The notes beneath the pieces were generated by a model, which saw only the letters and a program-made list of their open reading frames with translations, was not told the origin of the DNA and did no database searches. From Candidatus Gastranaerophilales bacterium (GTDB lineage Bacteria; Cyanobacteriota; Vampirovibrionia; Gastranaerophilales; Gastranaerophilaceae): 64,000 nt of DNA. The DNA lies in NCBI GenBank assembly GCA_944323935.1, contig CALUUJ010000007.1, positions 31,322-95,321 of the forward strand. Direction: 5' to 3'. Positions 1 through 8,612 of this stretch are shown in pieces. The position numbers and the translations under genes were made by a program. The stretch's first letter is position 1. Every line of letters starts with the position of its first letter.

Positions 1-406
1 CCATTATTTTTCTTGCAAAAGTTACACCTTCAATTGCTTGTTTTCTTACTTCTTGTGGTGATTTGTTGAGAACATATTCCATATTAAATGGACTCATTGC
101 AATAAATGTATGTACTCTTTGCTTTTCTGCTGCTTTGATTGAGTCAGCTGCTTTTATAATGTCATTTTCAACACATCTTGCAAGGGCTGAAATAACTACG
201 TTATCAGGTGCTATTTGAGCTAATTTTGAGCAAGCTTCAAAATCCATTTCAGATGCTGCTGCAAAACCCACTTCTACACCTTGTATTCCGAGTTCTATCA
301 AATGATTAAAAATTATTTCTTTTTCATTTGTATTCCAAGGTTTTTTAAGAGATTGATTACCGTCTCTTAAAGTAATATCATAAAAAAACGGTTGTCTTTT
401 CTCCAT
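1..406 (-). CDS. 2-isopropylmalate synthase-like enzyme (LeuA family), 5' part only
   Basis: The gene runs off the left edge of the window; only the first ~135 codons are visible. The N-terminus carries the HMGL-like TIM-barrel signature TLRDGNQS, followed by VEVGF, a SALAR segment and HTFIAMSPFNME, the arrangement of LeuA and related acyl-CoA condensing enzymes that make 2-isopropylmalate or homologues from a 2-oxo acid and acetyl-CoA. LRDGNQ rather than LRDGEQ recalls the yeast/actinobacterial LeuA subgroup. A good Shine-Dalgarno (AAGGAG) lies just upstream of the ATG. Homocitrate or citramalate synthase cannot be excluded without the C-terminal part. Confidence 0.8.
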   Translation of the reverse strand, partial: MEKRQPFFYDITLRDGNQSLKKPWNTNEKEIIFNHLIELGIQGVEVGFAAASEMDFEACSKLAQIAPDNVVISALARCVENDIIKAADSIKAAEKQRVHTFIAMSPFNMEYVLNKSPQEVRKQAIEGVTFARKIM

Positions 407-517
407 TAATAATCTCCTTTTAATCATTTATAGAACAAATTTTAGTTTCATTCAGCTACAATGTAATTTACTATAAGAGAATTTTAAAATAAATATTTAT
501 TAACGAAAAATTTACAG

Positions 518-1507
518 CTATAATTCTATTTTTTCAATTAATTTAGGTATTAATAAATCCCAAGCTTTTTCGGATGGATGATATTTGTCTTCGCATGTAT
601 CTTCTGATGCATACTTATATTTTCTTCCTATTAAGTCTGAAGAATTTATTATTATAATTCCTTGCTTTTTTAAATTTTCCCATATCTTTTCGTTTTCGTA
701 TTCTTCTGCTAAATCTTCTTCTGTTTCATATCTTAATATTATAAATTTTATATTAGGATATTTTTTCTTTAGTATTTTAAAACTTTCTGAAAATATGTAA
801 TATGCTAATATGTTATTTTGTTTTTTTGTGCTTGGTTCAAAATCATTTCTTTTTGTATCTATTTGGTAGTATATACTGCTAACCAAAAAAGATTTTGAAA
901 ATAAATTAAGTGGAATATATCTTTTTTTAAGCTTGCTATTCTTTAATTCGTATTGTAGATTTATACCACTTTCCATCATTGGGCTCGGAAATATATATTT
1001 TTGCAAACGTCCAAAATGATCAGGAATAATAGTGTATATTGCATATTTTGGTTCTTCTTTTATTAAGTTATAAAAATTATTATTTTGCAGAAGTGATAAC
1101 ATATGTTGAATACCGGATGCACAAATTCCAAAGTTATATACATTTATATTTAATTTTTTTGCTAATTTATTACTTAATGTTTCTTCGTCAGATAATTGTG
1201 CCCCAAACGTATATGAACAACCGAAAAAAATAATTGATTTATTATTATAATTTTTGTTGTAAATATTATTTCTAAAATAATTGAAATTATTTTTATTTAT
1301 TTTTTGAAATATATAACTTTGTGGCGAATAATTACTTTTATAATTATCAATATAAGAGATAGGAGGATATAATTTTAAACTTTCAGAGTCTAAATTTTTA
1401 ATGTAATCCTGTTTAAATTTTAAATAAATAGAATAATCAGCTATAAATATAATTATTACTAGTAATATAATATTTAATATTATAATTTTTATTATGTTTT
1501 TTTTCAT
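518..1507 (-). CDS. Membrane-anchored SGNH/GDSL-like protein (copy 1)
   Basis: A 329-residue protein with one N-terminal signal-anchor (about residues 5-25) and an extracytoplasmic domain. The domain has a block I-like motif FFGCSYTFG (serine nucleophile candidate) near residue 95 and a C-terminal DxxH motif (DKYHPSEKAWDLL), the two halves of an SGNH hydrolase active site. It is a paralogue of the two genes at 6696-7664 and 7665-8612: all share GCSY, a QHM segment and the HP-E-AW tail. SGNH proteins of this build often add or remove acetyl groups on surface glycans, but no substrate can be read from the sequence. It is separated from its paralogues by purB and the AAA/DUF1257 genes. Confidence 0.7.
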   Translation of the reverse strand: MKKNIIKIIILNIILLVIIIFIADYSIYLKFKQDYIKNLDSESLKLYPPISYIDNYKSNYSPQSYIFQKINKNNFNYFRNNIYNKNYNNKSIIFFGCSYTFGAQLSDEETLSNKLAKKLNINVYNFGICASGIQHMLSLLQNNNFYNLIKEEPKYAIYTIIPDHFGRLQKYIFPSPMMESGINLQYELKNSKLKKRYIPLNLFSKSFLVSSIYYQIDTKRNDFEPSTKKQNNILAYYIFSESFKILKKKYPNIKFIILRYETEEDLAEEYENEKIWENLKKQGIIIINSSDLIGRKYKYASEDTCEDKYHPSEKAWDLLIPKLIEKIEL

Positions 1508-1600
1508 TGTTCTTTTTAATATTCGTTATTTTATATAATATTTAGATTTTATCTTAAATAATATTTATTATAATATATTTAAAGTGAAAAAGGAATAATT

Positions 1601-2893
1601 ATGATTGAAAGATATTCTAGAGAAGAAATGAGTAAAATTTGGGAGCTTGATTCTAAGTTCAAATATTATCTTGATGTCGAGCTTGCTGTATGCAGAGCTT
1701 ATAATAAACTCGGTAAAATATCTCAAGTAGTTTTGGATGATATTATTTCAAAAGCTTCTTTTTCAGTTGATAGGATTGATGAAATAGAAAAAGAAGTTCA
1801 TCATGATTTAATTGCTTTTTTAACAAATGTAAATGAAAATGTAGGAGAAAATTCCCGTTATATTCATATGGGAATGACCAGTAGTGATGTTATTGATACT
1901 GCCTTAGCACTTCAAATGCAAGATGCAGGTAAGATTATTCTTAAAGATTTAGATAATTTAATAGCAGCAATAAAAGAAAAAGCGAAAGAACATAAAACAA
2001 CTATATGTATAGGTCGTTCTCACGGTGTGCATGCTGAACCAATGACTTTTGGTGTTAAATTATGCGGTTGGATAGATTTATTTGAACGTAATAAAAGAAA
2101 TTTTGAAAAGGCATTGGAAGAATCAAAGGTTGGTCAAATCTCAGGACCTGTCGGAACATACAGTAATATTTCTCCTGAAATTGAAAAAATAGCTTGTGAA
2201 TTTTTAAATTTAAAGCCTGCTAAATTTTCAACTCAAGTAATAGCAAGAGATATCCACGCACAATATCATCAAGCTTTAGCTTTAATTGCTTCGGTTATTG
2301 AACAAGTTGCTGTTGAACTTAGACATCTTCAAAGAACTGAAGTTTTAGAAGTTGAGGAAGGTTTTTCTAAAGGACAAAAAGGTTCATCGGCTATGCCTCA
2401 TAAGAAAAATCCGATATCAGGAGAAAACCTTTCGGGTTTAGCAAGAGTTGTCCGTTCAAATTCTGTTGCAGCTATGGAGAATATTCCTTTATGGCATGAA
2501 AGAGATATTTCTCATAGCAGTGTTGAAAGAATTATTTTTCCCGATTCAACCATTTTAATCGATTATATGTTATCACGTCTTGAAAGAACGATTAAAAATC
2601 TTGTTGTACATGAAGATAATATGTTAAAAAATACCAATCTTTTCGGCGGTATAGTTTTTTCTCAAAAAGTATTATTAAAGTTATGTTCCAAAGGTTTGCT
2701 TAGAGAAGATGCATATAAAATTGTACAAAGAAATGCACTGGATGCCTTTAATAATAATGGAAGTTTTATTGATAATCTTATGAAGGATAAAGATGTACTT
2801 TCTAAACTAAATAAAGAAGAAATTGAAAGTTGTTTTGATATTAATGATTATCTTCATAATATTGATGAAATTTATAGAAGGTTTGGAATATAA
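1601..2893 (+). CDS. purB: Adenylosuccinate lyase
   Basis: Catalyses two fumarate-releasing steps of purine synthesis (SAICAR to AICAR, and adenylosuccinate to AMP). The 430-residue length matches the short bacterial PurB type. Visible signatures are the N-terminal RYSREEMSKIW, the HMGMTSSDVIDTA region, SHGVHAEP, and the fumarase/aspartase signature GSSAMPHKKNP (about residues 265-275) that forms the flexible catalytic loop. The ATG is preceded by AAAAAGGA. It is transcribed alone and ends only 13 bases from the convergent end of the minus-strand DUF2997 operon, with no obvious hairpin between them. Confidence 0.97.
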   Translation: MIERYSREEMSKIWELDSKFKYYLDVELAVCRAYNKLGKISQVVLDDIISKASFSVDRIDEIEKEVHHDLIAFLTNVNENVGENSRYIHMGMTSSDVIDTALALQMQDAGKIILKDLDNLIAAIKEKAKEHKTTICIGRSHGVHAEPMTFGVKLCGWIDLFERNKRNFEKALEESKVGQISGPVGTYSNISPEIEKIACEFLNLKPAKFSTQVIARDIHAQYHQALALIASVIEQVAVELRHLQRTEVLEVEEGFSKGQKGSSAMPHKKNPISGENLSGLARVVRSNSVAAMENIPLWHERDISHSSVERIIFPDSTILIDYMLSRLERTIKNLVVHEDNMLKNTNLFGGIVFSQKVLLKLCSKGLLREDAYKIVQRNALDAFNNNGSFIDNLMKDKDVLSKLNKEEIESCFDINDYLHNIDEIYRRFGI

Positions 2894-2906
2894 AATAAAA
2901 TTTTTA

Positions 2907-3116
2907 TTAATCAGTTCGAATATTATAATTTTCTATGTCTATATCTTCTTCTTGTTCATAATATTCTTCTGTGAATTTTTGCTCTGTAATTTTTATATCG
3001 GCAATACTTTCCATTAAAGGAATATACTCAAGACATTTTTGTCCTTTTATTCCTATAGTTTCCATCTGAATCTCTCCATTAGGCAAAAGTTTTATTTTTA
3101 ATTGCTTTTTTGTCAT
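2907..3116 (-). CDS. DUF2997 family protein
   Basis: A 69-residue protein whose first two-thirds read like DUF2997: a short beta-rich start (KIKLLPNGEIQMETIGIKGQKC) and a conserved E-YYE segment (FTEEYYEQEED). In Cyanobacteria such proteins are encoded beside ycf35 (DUF1257) genes, and here it directly follows the DUF1257 gene with a 2-base gap, so the two are almost certainly cotranscribed. The single Cys in GIKGQKC is a family feature. Function is unknown; the context suggests a small partner of the DUF1257 protein and the AAA ATPase. It is the last gene of the minus-strand run. Confidence 0.75.
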   Translation of the reverse strand: MTKKQLKIKLLPNGEIQMETIGIKGQKCLEYIPLMESIADIKITEQKFTEEYYEQEEDIDIENYNIRTD

Positions 3117-3118
3117 TC

Positions 3119-3586
3119 TTACTCCAAGTTAACAGTTAAAACTATAGTATTATCTTCAAAAACTTCTTCATCTTCTATTTCAAGGTTTTGTTCTTTTAAC
3201 CGTTCTTTTATCTTATTATATGAAGCTTCTTGTGTGTTTATTGTGTATTGCGAACTTATATTATTTACAAATTCTTTTATATTCTTTTGTTCACAGCAAG
3301 ATATTTTTAATTTATAAGGTTTTTGATCATCATCTCTAAAAAATTCAAGATAATAGTTTTCAAAGTCACAAAGTATTTTGTCATTTTTTTCTACAATATT
3401 TTGGGCATTGTGTTCAATAAGGGTTTTCAATAAAACAGTTTTGTTTATTATAATTGTATTGAAATTAATTTCCATATAATGCTTATTACTTGCTTCACTA
3501 CATTTGTGGTATTTTATTGCACCTGTTAGTTCAGGAACAATTTCTGATAATAATAAAATAGGAATTGATGTTACAGTAATTGACAT
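3119..3586 (-). CDS. DUF1257 (Ycf35-like) protein
   Basis: 155 residues. The C-terminal half fits DUF1257/Ycf35, a family conserved in cyanobacteria and red-algal plastids: an I-xxYTINTQEASYNKIKE helix followed by an LxxQNLEIEDEEVFEDNTIVLTVN strand. The N-terminal half is more divergent but keeps a short cysteine-bearing segment. No transmembrane segment is seen. It lies between the AAA ATPase and DUF2997 with gaps of 9 and 2 bases, so all three should form one transcription unit. No biochemical activity is established for the family; here it is inferred to work with the adjacent ATPase. Confidence 0.72.
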   Translation of the reverse strand: MSITVTSIPILLLSEIVPELTGAIKYHKCSEASNKHYMEINFNTIIINKTVLLKTLIEHNAQNIVEKNDKILCDFENYYLEFFRDDDQKPYKLKISCCEQKNIKEFVNNISSQYTINTQEASYNKIKERLKEQNLEIEDEEVFEDNTIVLTVNLE

Positions 3587-3595
3587 ATTAAACCC

Positions 3596-5218
3596 TTATA
3601 TATCAAGTCTTCTTCCGCCTCTTGCAGTTGTTATATCATCTTCTTCATGAATAATATTTTTATATTTTTCTATATTTTCTTTAGAAGAAGCACATACAGC
3701 TCTTATATTTGCCCATTCTCTTATTGCAAGAATTTGCTCTTTCTGCGTTGTAGATAATGGCACGGTATTTATAATTGCCTTTTCAAAATCATTGGGTTCT
3801 AATGCTCTATTTTCAAAGAAGGCATCACATAATGCGGAAATAACAACTTGCTCGATTTCTGAACCTATGAAACCTTCTGTTTTTTGGGCTAATAAATTAA
3901 TAAATTTATCATCGTCAGGTTTTATATTTCCGCAAACTTCAGCATCTTTTAATCTTTTACCTAAGTGAACTTTGAATATTTCTTTACGCTCATTTAAAGT
4001 TGGTAAATCTACAAAGAATATTTCATCAAAACGACCTTTTCTTAAAAGCTCAGGCGGTAATTTGCTTATATCATTTGCTGTTGCAATGACAAATACAGGT
4101 GCTGTTTTTTCTTGCATCCATGTTAAAAATGTTCCGAAAATTCTTGAGGAAACACCACTATCATTACTTGAACCAACACCATTTAATCCTTTTTCAATTT
4201 CGTCTACCCACAGAATTGAAGGTGCTACTGCTTCAACTGTGGCTATTGCTTTTCTCATATTTTCTTCCGAACTTCCTACTAAACCGCTGAAGATTTTACC
4301 TAAATCAAGTCTTAAGAGAGGAAGCTGCCAAATTGTGCTCATTGCTTTTGCTGTTAAACTTTTTCCGCAGCCGGGAATTCCTGTTACAAGAACACCTTTT
4401 GGGGCTGGCAGACAATATTTTTTTGCTTTTTCCGACCAAGAATTATTTCTTTTTAATAACCATTTTTTTAAATTATCCAATCCGCCTATATCATTAATGC
4501 TCATGTCACTTTGAACATATTCAAGTAAACCCGTTTTTCTTATAACTTGCATTTTCTCTTCAAGTATTACCTGAATATCATTTTTGTTTAATGTTCCATC
4601 TTGAACCATTGCTAAAGCAAAAGCATTTTCTGCTTCCTGCATTGTTAAACCTAGTGCTGCTTTGCATAGTTTGTCTTTATCTTCTTCTGTTAATTCATCA
4701 ATATCTATGCGTCTGTTAACAGATAACATTCTGTTAAGTTTTTCTTTTATATCTTCCAGTTTTGGCAATGGAAAATCATATATTACGATATCCTTTTGAA
4801 GAGTGTCCGGAATAACTAAATCTGGAGATATAAAGATTATATTTTTTCTTGCTTTGCTTGTTTTTAATGTTGGAATTAAATCTCTTAATGCACGTACAAT
4901 AGTTGAATCTGCACTTTTATGTTTTATACCGAAAAATACATGAAAATCATATAGAATAAATACTGCATCTTTGTCATATTTTTCTATATATTCAATTAAT
5001 TTGTTTGGATTTGTTGTATTTAAAAGCGTGTCATTCCCGATTTTTAAACCTGTGGCTTGCGTCCATATAAATACTTCTCTTGTATATTTAATTTGTGTTT
5101 TACTTGTGACGATAGATTTTATATATTTTGTTGCTCTTTCTTCTTCATATGTAGCTATGTATATAAAAGGGAATCTTGCTTTTAAAAGATGTGATAGTTT
5201 CTTGGGATTAGTTTCCAT
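3596..5218 (-). CDS. Ycf46-like AAA+ ATPase
   Basis: A 540-residue soluble protein built like Ycf46. An N-terminal degenerate P-loop-like domain (about 1-235, including the hydrophobic strand VFILYDFHVFF) precedes a full AAA module. Walker A is GIPGCGKS (280-287), Walker B is ILWVDE (335-340), and LLRKGRFDEIFF carries the arginine-finger region. A typical AAA lid follows. Ycf46 is known in cyanobacteria and algal plastids, and has been linked to photosynthetic regulation in Synechocystis. Here it sits in a genome with no photosynthesis genes visible, in an operon with a radical SAM enzyme and DUF1257/DUF2997. An unfoldase or remodelling role in maturing a partner protein is inference. The METNPKK start overlaps the readthrough frame of the preceding gene. 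Confidence 0.85.
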   Translation of the reverse strand: METNPKKLSHLLKARFPFIYIATYEEERATKYIKSIVTSKTQIKYTREVFIWTQATGLKIGNDTLLNTTNPNKLIEYIEKYDKDAVFILYDFHVFFGIKHKSADSTIVRALRDLIPTLKTSKARKNIIFISPDLVIPDTLQKDIVIYDFPLPKLEDIKEKLNRMLSVNRRIDIDELTEEDKDKLCKAALGLTMQEAENAFALAMVQDGTLNKNDIQVILEEKMQVIRKTGLLEYVQSDMSINDIGGLDNLKKWLLKRNNSWSEKAKKYCLPAPKGVLVTGIPGCGKSLTAKAMSTIWQLPLLRLDLGKIFSGLVGSSEENMRKAIATVEAVAPSILWVDEIEKGLNGVGSSNDSGVSSRIFGTFLTWMQEKTAPVFVIATANDISKLPPELLRKGRFDEIFFVDLPTLNERKEIFKVHLGKRLKDAEVCGNIKPDDDKFINLLAQKTEGFIGSEIEQVVISALCDAFFENRALEPNDFEKAIINTVPLSTTQKEQILAIREWANIRAVCASSKENIEKYKNIIHEEDDITTARGGRRLDI

Positions 5219-5279
5219 TATTCATTTGCCTCTTTAATTTTTTTTCAATACTATCATATTTATCGGTTTCTTTCCAGTT

Positions 5280-5864
5280 TTAGTGAATGTTAAACATATC
5301 TAATTTATTTGTGATTTTTTCAAAATCACCCATTCCGTTGATAAAAATTATTCCGTTTTTATCAATGTTAATTTCTATCTTATTTTTATATTTGTTTATT
5401 ATGTTTTTATCAAATCTGTCAGTAAGAAAATGATAATTTTGATTTTTCGAACCGACCCAAGGTCTTGAGTAATCTTTTTCTTCTTCTATATATTCTCCGT
5501 CAATTAATAAATCAATGTTTTTTAATATATTAGTATGTGTATTTTTTAAATCCTCTAAACGATTGCCAGTAAAACAAACAACAGAAAGACCTGCTTCTTT
5601 TACTTTTGTGCATAAAAATTCAAGTGCTTCTGCTTGCTCAAAGGGTTCACCACCAAGAAAAGTTACTCCGTCTATATTTTTAGTGTTCAATATGTCTTTT
5701 AAAATATTTTCTGCTTCATATTCTGTTCCACTATTAAAATCCCAAGTGGCTTTTGCCCAGCAATTTTTACAATGTCTTGAACAACCTTGAAACCATATAC
5801 AATATCTTGTTTTTGGACCTTCTGCTTTTGTATTTTTAATAATTTTATGTATACGAACTTTCAT
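5280..5864 (-). CDS. Radical SAM / NrdG-like 4Fe-4S activating enzyme
   Basis: 194 residues. The CX3CX2C cluster motif is CSRHCKNC (about residues 29-36), followed by the SAM-binding GGEPF motif near residue 91 and a C-terminal RPWVGSKNQ-YHFLTDR segment common in short NrdG-type activases. This is the minimal radical SAM fold without a SPASM domain, so it resembles glycyl-radical activating enzymes more than peptide-maturing ones. No glycyl-radical partner is encoded nearby. The stop TAA is followed in frame by 23 sense codons and a second TAA that overlaps the AAA gene start, suggesting the C-terminus has been shortened. The downstream AAA and DUF1257 genes probably share its function. Confidence 0.82.
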   Translation of the reverse strand: MKVRIHKIIKNTKAEGPKTRYCIWFQGCSRHCKNCWAKATWDFNSGTEYEAENILKDILNTKNIDGVTFLGGEPFEQAEALEFLCTKVKEAGLSVVCFTGNRLEDLKNTHTNILKNIDLLIDGEYIEEEKDYSRPWVGSKNQNYHFLTDRFDKNIINKYKNKIEINIDKNGIIFINGMGDFEKITNKLDMFNIH

Positions 5865-5867
5865 TTA

Positions 5868-6689
5868 CTATATGTCTATAATTCTTTCGTTATCTTCATT
5901 TTGATTGTCTTTGGGTATTATAAGATATTCTTCTTTTGTTGTTTCTTCTACCGATTTTCTATAATTTGTAATGTAGGAATCCACATATAAATAATTTCTT
6001 AGTTGTTGCTGAATATGGGAGTTAATATTCATTTCTTCGAAGAATTCATCAAGAGAGCCAAATCCATTATGTCTTTCTCTATATCTTATAATATTTTTTG
6101 CCTGAATAATACTTAAACCCGGTAAATCTGTTAATTCTTTTTCAGTGGCCTGATTTATATTAAGCATATTTGAGTAATATCTCGGAATATTTACGTTTTC
6201 TATATTTTTTTCATTTTCAGGATCGATTTCTTTGATTTTAAATTGAGATTTGAATGTAGATATTATACCATCATACATTGATTTTTCATTAAACAAGGCA
6301 CTTATACTGTCAAACATTTCTTCAAAAGTGTTGTCTAAATAATTCTGTTCATAAGAATCTTGCTTATACCATTCTATGGTTGCAATTCTTTTTTTTATTG
6401 ATTTATCATAGCATTTTATGATTTTATTCTTTGTATCATATATTAAGGTTACATAATCATTTTTAAGTTTATAAAAATCTTTACCTTTTATTAAATATTT
6501 TTTGCACTGTTTAAATGCATTTCTTCTTCTGAGTGAAAGTCTTACAAAATCAGATAGTCTTGTTCTGCTTGTATTATCAGAATAATTGTTGTAACTGAAT
6601 ATTCCTGTTTTTCTTTTTGAGTTTAGTATATATAAAATTAAATATATGATTAAAAATAAAATTCTGTACATAATAATGTTATTATACAC
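5868..6689 (-). CDS. ComEA-like helix-hairpin-helix protein with N-terminal membrane segment
   Basis: 273 residues. A hydrophobic N-terminal segment (about residues 5-22) is followed by a charged middle region and a C-terminal helix-hairpin-helix unit (about 175-240) with the classic ComEA reading LNINQATEKELTDLPGLS and a following FGSLDEF. ComEA-type domains bind double-stranded DNA non-specifically. Here the domain sits on a longer, membrane-tethered protein with a tail of ~35 residues, and no comEC or pilus gene is adjacent. The gene ends 3 bases before the radical SAM start and begins 6 bases after an SGNH gene, so it is embedded in the operon. A role in DNA uptake is possible but unproven; the domain may instead bind protein. 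Confidence 0.7.
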   Translation of the reverse strand: MYNNIIMYRILFLIIYLILYILNSKRKTGIFSYNNYSDNTSRTRLSDFVRLSLRRRNAFKQCKKYLIKGKDFYKLKNDYVTLIYDTKNKIIKCYDKSIKKRIATIEWYKQDSYEQNYLDNTFEEMFDSISALFNEKSMYDGIISTFKSQFKIKEIDPENEKNIENVNIPRYYSNMLNINQATEKELTDLPGLSIIQAKNIIRYRERHNGFGSLDEFFEEMNINSHIQQQLRNYLYVDSYITNYRKSVEETTKEEYLIIPKDNQNEDNERIIDI

Positions 6690-6695
6690 AGTTTT

Positions 6696-7664
6696 TTATA
6701 ATTCTAATCGTTCTACTAGTTTAGGAACTATTAAATCCCAAGCTTTTTCTGTTGGGTGATGATTATCTTGCATTTGGTATTTTTCATTACGTAAATCTTC
6801 ATCTGTGATTTCTTTTGTCGAAATTACAATAAAATTATTATCTTCTAATTTTTGTATAAACTCTCGTTTATACAAAACATCCCAGTCTTCATAAAGCAAA
6901 ATTATGAATTTTATTTTTTTATTCCAATGTTTTTCTAATTCTTTTCTTGTTTCTTTGAAATATAATAATGCAATATCGGTAATTTCTTTTGAATTATTAG
7001 AGTTCTTTATGTATTTATCGGCATATATGTGATTAAAATGTTTTACTGTGTATATTGATTTGAAAAAATTAAGAAAAGGATTATATGGATTATCCATAAT
7101 AAGTTTATTCTTGCTTTTGTGGAAATGTGGATAAAGATGTAAATCAAGAACATCAAAATACCATAGCATAGAACGCCTGTAATGATCCCCTATCATTACA
7201 TAAATTACAGTGTCTGGATTTTTTACTGTTTTATAAAAAGATTCAGATATGCTTTGCATGTACATATGCTGAAAACTTCCACCGGATATACTTCTGTTAT
7301 AAACCGGTCTTTTTAGTATATGTGAAAGTTTATAACTTAAGGTTTGATTATAGTTTAAATGTTGTCCGAAACCATAAGAACAACCAAATATAACAATTGG
7401 TATTTGATTTTTATATTTTGTTCCGTCTGGAAGTCTTCCGAAAAATATGTTGTTTTCACCGTTAAAATAACTTTCCAAATCTGTTATGTATTCCGGTAAA
7501 TATGGCATGTATTTAAATTCGTTTATTCTATATAATTTTGGATGGTCCTGATAGTATATAGAAGCATAATATTTATAAACAAAAATATCTGATATTAATA
7601 TGATTAATCCTAATATTAAAATATTCCAGAATATAATAAGTATTATTTTCTTAAATTTGTTCAT
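6696..7664 (-). CDS. Membrane-anchored SGNH/GDSL-like protein (copy 2)
   Basis: 322 residues: N-terminal signal-anchor (about 5-27), then an SGNH-like domain with block I-like IFGCSYGFGQ near residue 93 and DNHHPTEKAWDL near the C-terminus, keeping both the serine and the DxxH catalytic residues. It abuts the next SGNH gene without a gap, and they are clearly tandem duplicates. The length between motifs and the shared W, QHM and Y-RS residues separate this family from esterases of the TAP type. It resembles periplasmic acetyl-transfer proteins of capsule systems in layout, but that is only an analogy. Confidence 0.7.
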   Translation of the reverse strand: MNKFKKIILIIFWNILILGLIILISDIFVYKYYASIYYQDHPKLYRINEFKYMPYLPEYITDLESYFNGENNIFFGRLPDGTKYKNQIPIVIFGCSYGFGQHLNYNQTLSYKLSHILKRPVYNRSISGGSFQHMYMQSISESFYKTVKNPDTVIYVMIGDHYRRSMLWYFDVLDLHLYPHFHKSKNKLIMDNPYNPFLNFFKSIYTVKHFNHIYADKYIKNSNNSKEITDIALLYFKETRKELEKHWNKKIKFIILLYEDWDVLYKREFIQKLEDNNFIVISTKEITDEDLRNEKYQMQDNHHPTEKAWDLIVPKLVERLEL

Positions 7665-8612
7665 TTATATATCTAACTTTTTTATTATCAGAGGAGTTAA
7701 TAAATTCCAAGCTATTTCATTTGGGTGGTGGTTGTCTAATAAGTATTTTGAAGATTTTAAATCTTCTTTTGTTAAATCATAACTGCTTATTATAATGAAT
7801 CCTTCTTTTTTAAGATTCTCTTTTAAGTAGTCATTTTGTTTATCATCTTCATAAAAAAATACAACATATTTTGTGTTCTTCCAGTGTTTTTCCATTTCTT
7901 TTTTTGCTTCTGTGAAATGTTTAATTGCAAAGTCATAGCAATTTTTTTTATTTTTTTCGCTAAGAATAAATTTATTAACAAATAAATGATGTATTTTATT
8001 TACAAAATATAATCTTTTAATTTGTCTTAGTAATGGGTTTTTGTTTTGAATTTGAATTAAGGAACCATTTTCCTCTTTATATCTTAAGTTTTGTTCATCA
8101 GCTAATATGTTCCAAGAAGAGAATGATAGCAGATATAATCTTCGAATGTGGTCATTAATATATACATATATAACATATTCAGGTTCTCTGATTTGCTTAT
8201 ATATTTCATCTAATTTTGTTTGATAAAGCATATGTTGAACACTCCAACCGGTCCAAGCTCTATTGTATACCGGAACTTTTGCAAGTTTTGAAAGTTTATA
8301 AGAAAATGTTTGTTCATTATCTAAAGAATATCCATAAGCATATGAACATCCGAATATAACAATTGGTTTTTTGTTGTATTCTAAACCTTCAACCGGTCGT
8401 CCCCAGCCATTTTCAGGGCGGGGAAATGTTTTTGGATCAAATTTGAAATTTTTTACTCCCGGATGAAATTTTAACCTCTGAATTGAAGGAGGAAAAACAC
8501 CAATTTTTCTAAGATGTTCATTTTCTTTAAACCATATAATGCCTTCAATTAAAAGAATTAAAAGTAAAAATAAAACTATATTTATTCCAAAAAATAAAAG
8601 TTTTTTCTTCAT
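7665..8612 (-). CDS. Membrane-anchored SGNH/GDSL-like protein (copy 3)
   Basis: About 315 residues, starting with a lysine-rich signal-anchor (MKKKLLFFGIN then a hydrophobic run). The SGNH-like domain has IFGCSYAYGYS and a C-terminal LDNHHPNEIAWNLL. A longer reading from a TTG at 8669 is possible, but it would place ~19 polar residues before the membrane segment. The ATG at 8612 has GGA 9 bases upstream and matches the starts of both paralogues, so it is preferred. It is the first gene of the minus-strand run that ends with DUF2997. Confidence 0.7.
   Translation of the reverse strand: MKKKLLFFGINIVLFLLLILLIEGIIWFKENEHLRKIGVFPPSIQRLKFHPGVKNFKFDPKTFPRPENGWGRPVEGLEYNKKPIVIFGCSYAYGYSLDNEQTFSYKLSKLAKVPVYNRAWTGWSVQHMLYQTKLDEIYKQIREPEYVIYVYINDHIRRLYLLSFSSWNILADEQNLRYKEENGSLIQIQNKNPLLRQIKRLYFVNKIHHLFVNKFILSEKNKKNCYDFAIKHFTEAKKEMEKHWKNTKYVVFFYEDDKQNDYLKENLKKEGFIIISSYDLTKEDLKSSKYLLDNHHPNEIAWNLLTPLIIKKLDI

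Noticed and set aside
3972..4514. Antisense open frame inside the AAA ATPase gene
   Set aside because: Complementary shadow of a strongly recognised coding region; the AAA motifs explain this sequence.
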